Positions 4,790 through 5,999 of a DNA stretch of 5,999 bases are shown in pieces. How positions within the stretch are numbered: the first letter of the stretch is position 1; each line of letters starts with the position of its first letter. This DNA is from a bacterium BMS3Bbin07 (GTDB lineage: Bacteria; Nitrospirota; Thermodesulfovibrionia; Thermodesulfovibrionales; JdFR-85). Made by a program: the position numbers and the translations under genes. The stretch spans positions 1-5,999 of the forward strand of contig BDTQ01000118.1 in NCBI GenBank assembly GCA_002898135.1. The letters run 5' to 3'. The notes beneath the pieces were generated by a model that saw nothing but the letters and a program-made list of their open reading frames with translations, was not told where the DNA came from and did not search any database.

Positions 4790-5999
4790 GGATAATCAGG
4801 AATGAAGAGGATCTCGAGCGTTTTCTGGCGCTTCTGAAAGAGCGTGCCGGAGGCGTGAGTGAGGAGATTGTAAATGCGGTTTCAGGGATTGTATCCGATG
4901 TCAGGGTGCGGGGAGACGTGGCGGTAAGGGAATATACCGGGAGATTCGACGGCCTTGAAACAGAAAACCTCAGGATAGGCCTCAGGGAGATAAAGGCGAT
5001 CGCCGGGAAGGCAGACCCTGATGGGGTTGAGGCTTTGAAGATGGCTGCCGGGAGGATCAGAGACTTTCATCTCAGGCAGAAGGAGGAGTCCTGGTCGTAC
5101 AGAGAGAGGGGAGCCACGCTGGGACAGATTATCCGTCCCATTCAGCGTGTTGGTGTATACGTTCCCGGTGGCAAGGCATCCTATCCCTCAACAGTCCTGA
5201 TGAATGTGATTCCGGCCCAGGTGGCCGGGGTAAGGGAGCTTGCCCTCTGTGTCCCCACTCCACGTGGAGTGGTCAACCCTTATGTGATGGCTGCTATAAG
5301 CCTTTTAGGGGTCAGGGAGGTCTACAGGGTTGGAGGGGCCCAGGCTATAGCTGCCATGGCCTGCGGGACGGAGACAATAAGGAAGGTGGACAAGATAGTA
5401 GGCCCCGGGAATGTCTATGTTGCCACTGCCAAGCGTATGGTCTTCGGTGAGGTGGATATTGATATGATTGCCGGTCCAAGCGAGGTCCTTATTATTGCGG
5501 ACAGGACAGCCCCTCCGGAGTTTGTGGCCTCAGACCTTTTGAGCCAGGCAGAGCATGATGAGCTTGCCTCCTCGGTGCTTGTCACCTCCTCCGAAAGACT
5601 GGCTCTCAGGGTGAGTGAAGAGGTGAGTATACAGCTGAAGGCCCTCGAACGTAGAGAGATTGCCGAGGCCTCCCTGAGGAATTTTGGTGCAATAATTGTA
5701 ACGGGTACGCTCAAAAGGGCAGTCCGGCTTGCCAATCTCATAGCCCCTGAGCATCTTGAGATTATGACGGAAAAACCGGAAAAACTTCTGCCGCAGATTC
5801 AGAATGCAGGGGCCATATTCCTTGGAAAATGGACCCCTGAATCCCTCGGTGATTATGCAGCAGGCCCAAACCATACCCTCCCGACAGGTGGAACCGCCAG
5901 GTTCTTCTCCCCCCTTGGGGTGTATGATTTCGTAAAGAGATCAAGCCTCCTGAGCTTCAGCAGACAGTCGTTTCAGAGGCTCTCTTCAGTGGTGGAGAC
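4786..5999 (+). CDS. hisD: Histidinol dehydrogenase HisD, 3' end beyond the window
   Basis: HisD catalyses the last two steps of histidine synthesis, oxidising L-histidinol to L-histidine with two NAD+ in the cytoplasm. The frame is open from ATG 4786 to the window end, giving 404 complete codons of a protein usually about 430 long, so only some 25-30 residues are missing. Family signatures are clear: PIQRVGVYVPGGKASYPSTV, VGGAQAIAAMACGT, KIVGPGNVYVATAKR and DMIAGPSEVLIIAD. Zinc ligands Gln254 and His257 occur in SDLLSQAEHDE, the catalytic pair Glu322-His323 in APEHLE, and zinc ligand Asp356 in GDYAAGPNHTLPT. These equal E. coli 259, 262, 326, 327 and 360. The last zinc-ligand histidine (E. 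coli His419) lies beyond the window. GGAGAG (4771-4776) is 9 nt upstream, and the start overlaps the stop of the 38-codon ORF. No other his gene is visible on this side. Confidence 0.96.
   Translation, partial: MRIIRNEEDLERFLALLKERAGGVSEEIVNAVSGIVSDVRVRGDVAVREYTGRFDGLETENLRIGLREIKAIAGKADPDGVEALKMAAGRIRDFHLRQKEESWSYRERGATLGQIIRPIQRVGVYVPGGKASYPSTVLMNVIPAQVAGVRELALCVPTPRGVVNPYVMAAISLLGVREVYRVGGAQAIAAMACGTETIRKVDKIVGPGNVYVATAKRMVFGEVDIDMIAGPSEVLIIADRTAPPEFVASDLLSQAEHDELASSVLVTSSERLALRVSEEVSIQLKALERREIAEASLRNFGAIIVTGTLKRAVRLANLIAPEHLEIMTEKPEKLLPQIQNAGAIFLGKWTPESLGDYAAGPNHTLPTGGTARFFSPLGVYDFVKRSSLLSFSRQSFQRLSSVVE

Noticed and set aside
5415..5741. Minus-strand open frame of 108 codons
   Set aside because: It is antisense to hisD. 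The Ser/Thr/Ala-rich product mirrors the hisD codon pattern and has no family signature.

Overview
The window looks like chromosomal DNA of a Gram-negative, probably anaerobic bacterium of the Desulfobacterota or Nitrospirota type. This placement is inference. It rests on an sppA-IHF gene pair, a RACo/RamA-like corrinoid-protein activator, strong Shine-Dalgarno sites, frequent ATGA-coupled genes, and heavy AGG arginine use beside AT-rich intergenic DNA. Nothing in the window fixes the genus.

Layout from left to right. (1) Bases 1-429 (+) are the 3' end of sppA, a signal peptide peptidase. It is followed after 38 bp by an IHF-beta-like DNA-bending protein (468-755, +). (2) On the opposite strand, a two-gene operon (1836 down to 752) encodes two small YeeE/YedE membrane proteins. 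Together they look like a split sulfur-compound (thiosulfate-type) transporter. The two genes are ATGA-coupled, a good extended -10 promoter lies upstream, and the last stop codon shares a TTAA with the IHF stop. (3) Bases 1837-2239 are mostly non-coding. They hold that promoter and a compact REP-like palindromic element (about 2027-2112) made of two inverted copies of one 18-bp core. (4) A single-domain PilZ protein (2240-2641, +), a probable c-di-GMP sensor, is preceded by a 7-codon ORF whose stop overlaps its start. (5) Convergent to it, 21 bp away, is a 625-aa [2Fe-2S]/ASKHA ATPase-like protein (4540 down to 2663), which resembles reductive activators of corrinoid proteins. (6) Divergent from that gene, a well-initiated 38-codon ORF (4673-4789) overlaps by ATGA the start of hisD (4786 to beyond the window end), histidinol dehydrogenase.

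The genes do not form one pathway. They are several short, independent transcription units for envelope proteolysis, nucleoid architecture, sulfur uptake, c-di-GMP response, corrinoid metabolism and histidine synthesis. I found no convincing new multi-gene system. The items most worth a second look are the basic small ORF coupled to hisD, the paired-palindrome repeat, the leader ORF of the PilZ gene, and the orphan corrinoid activator.
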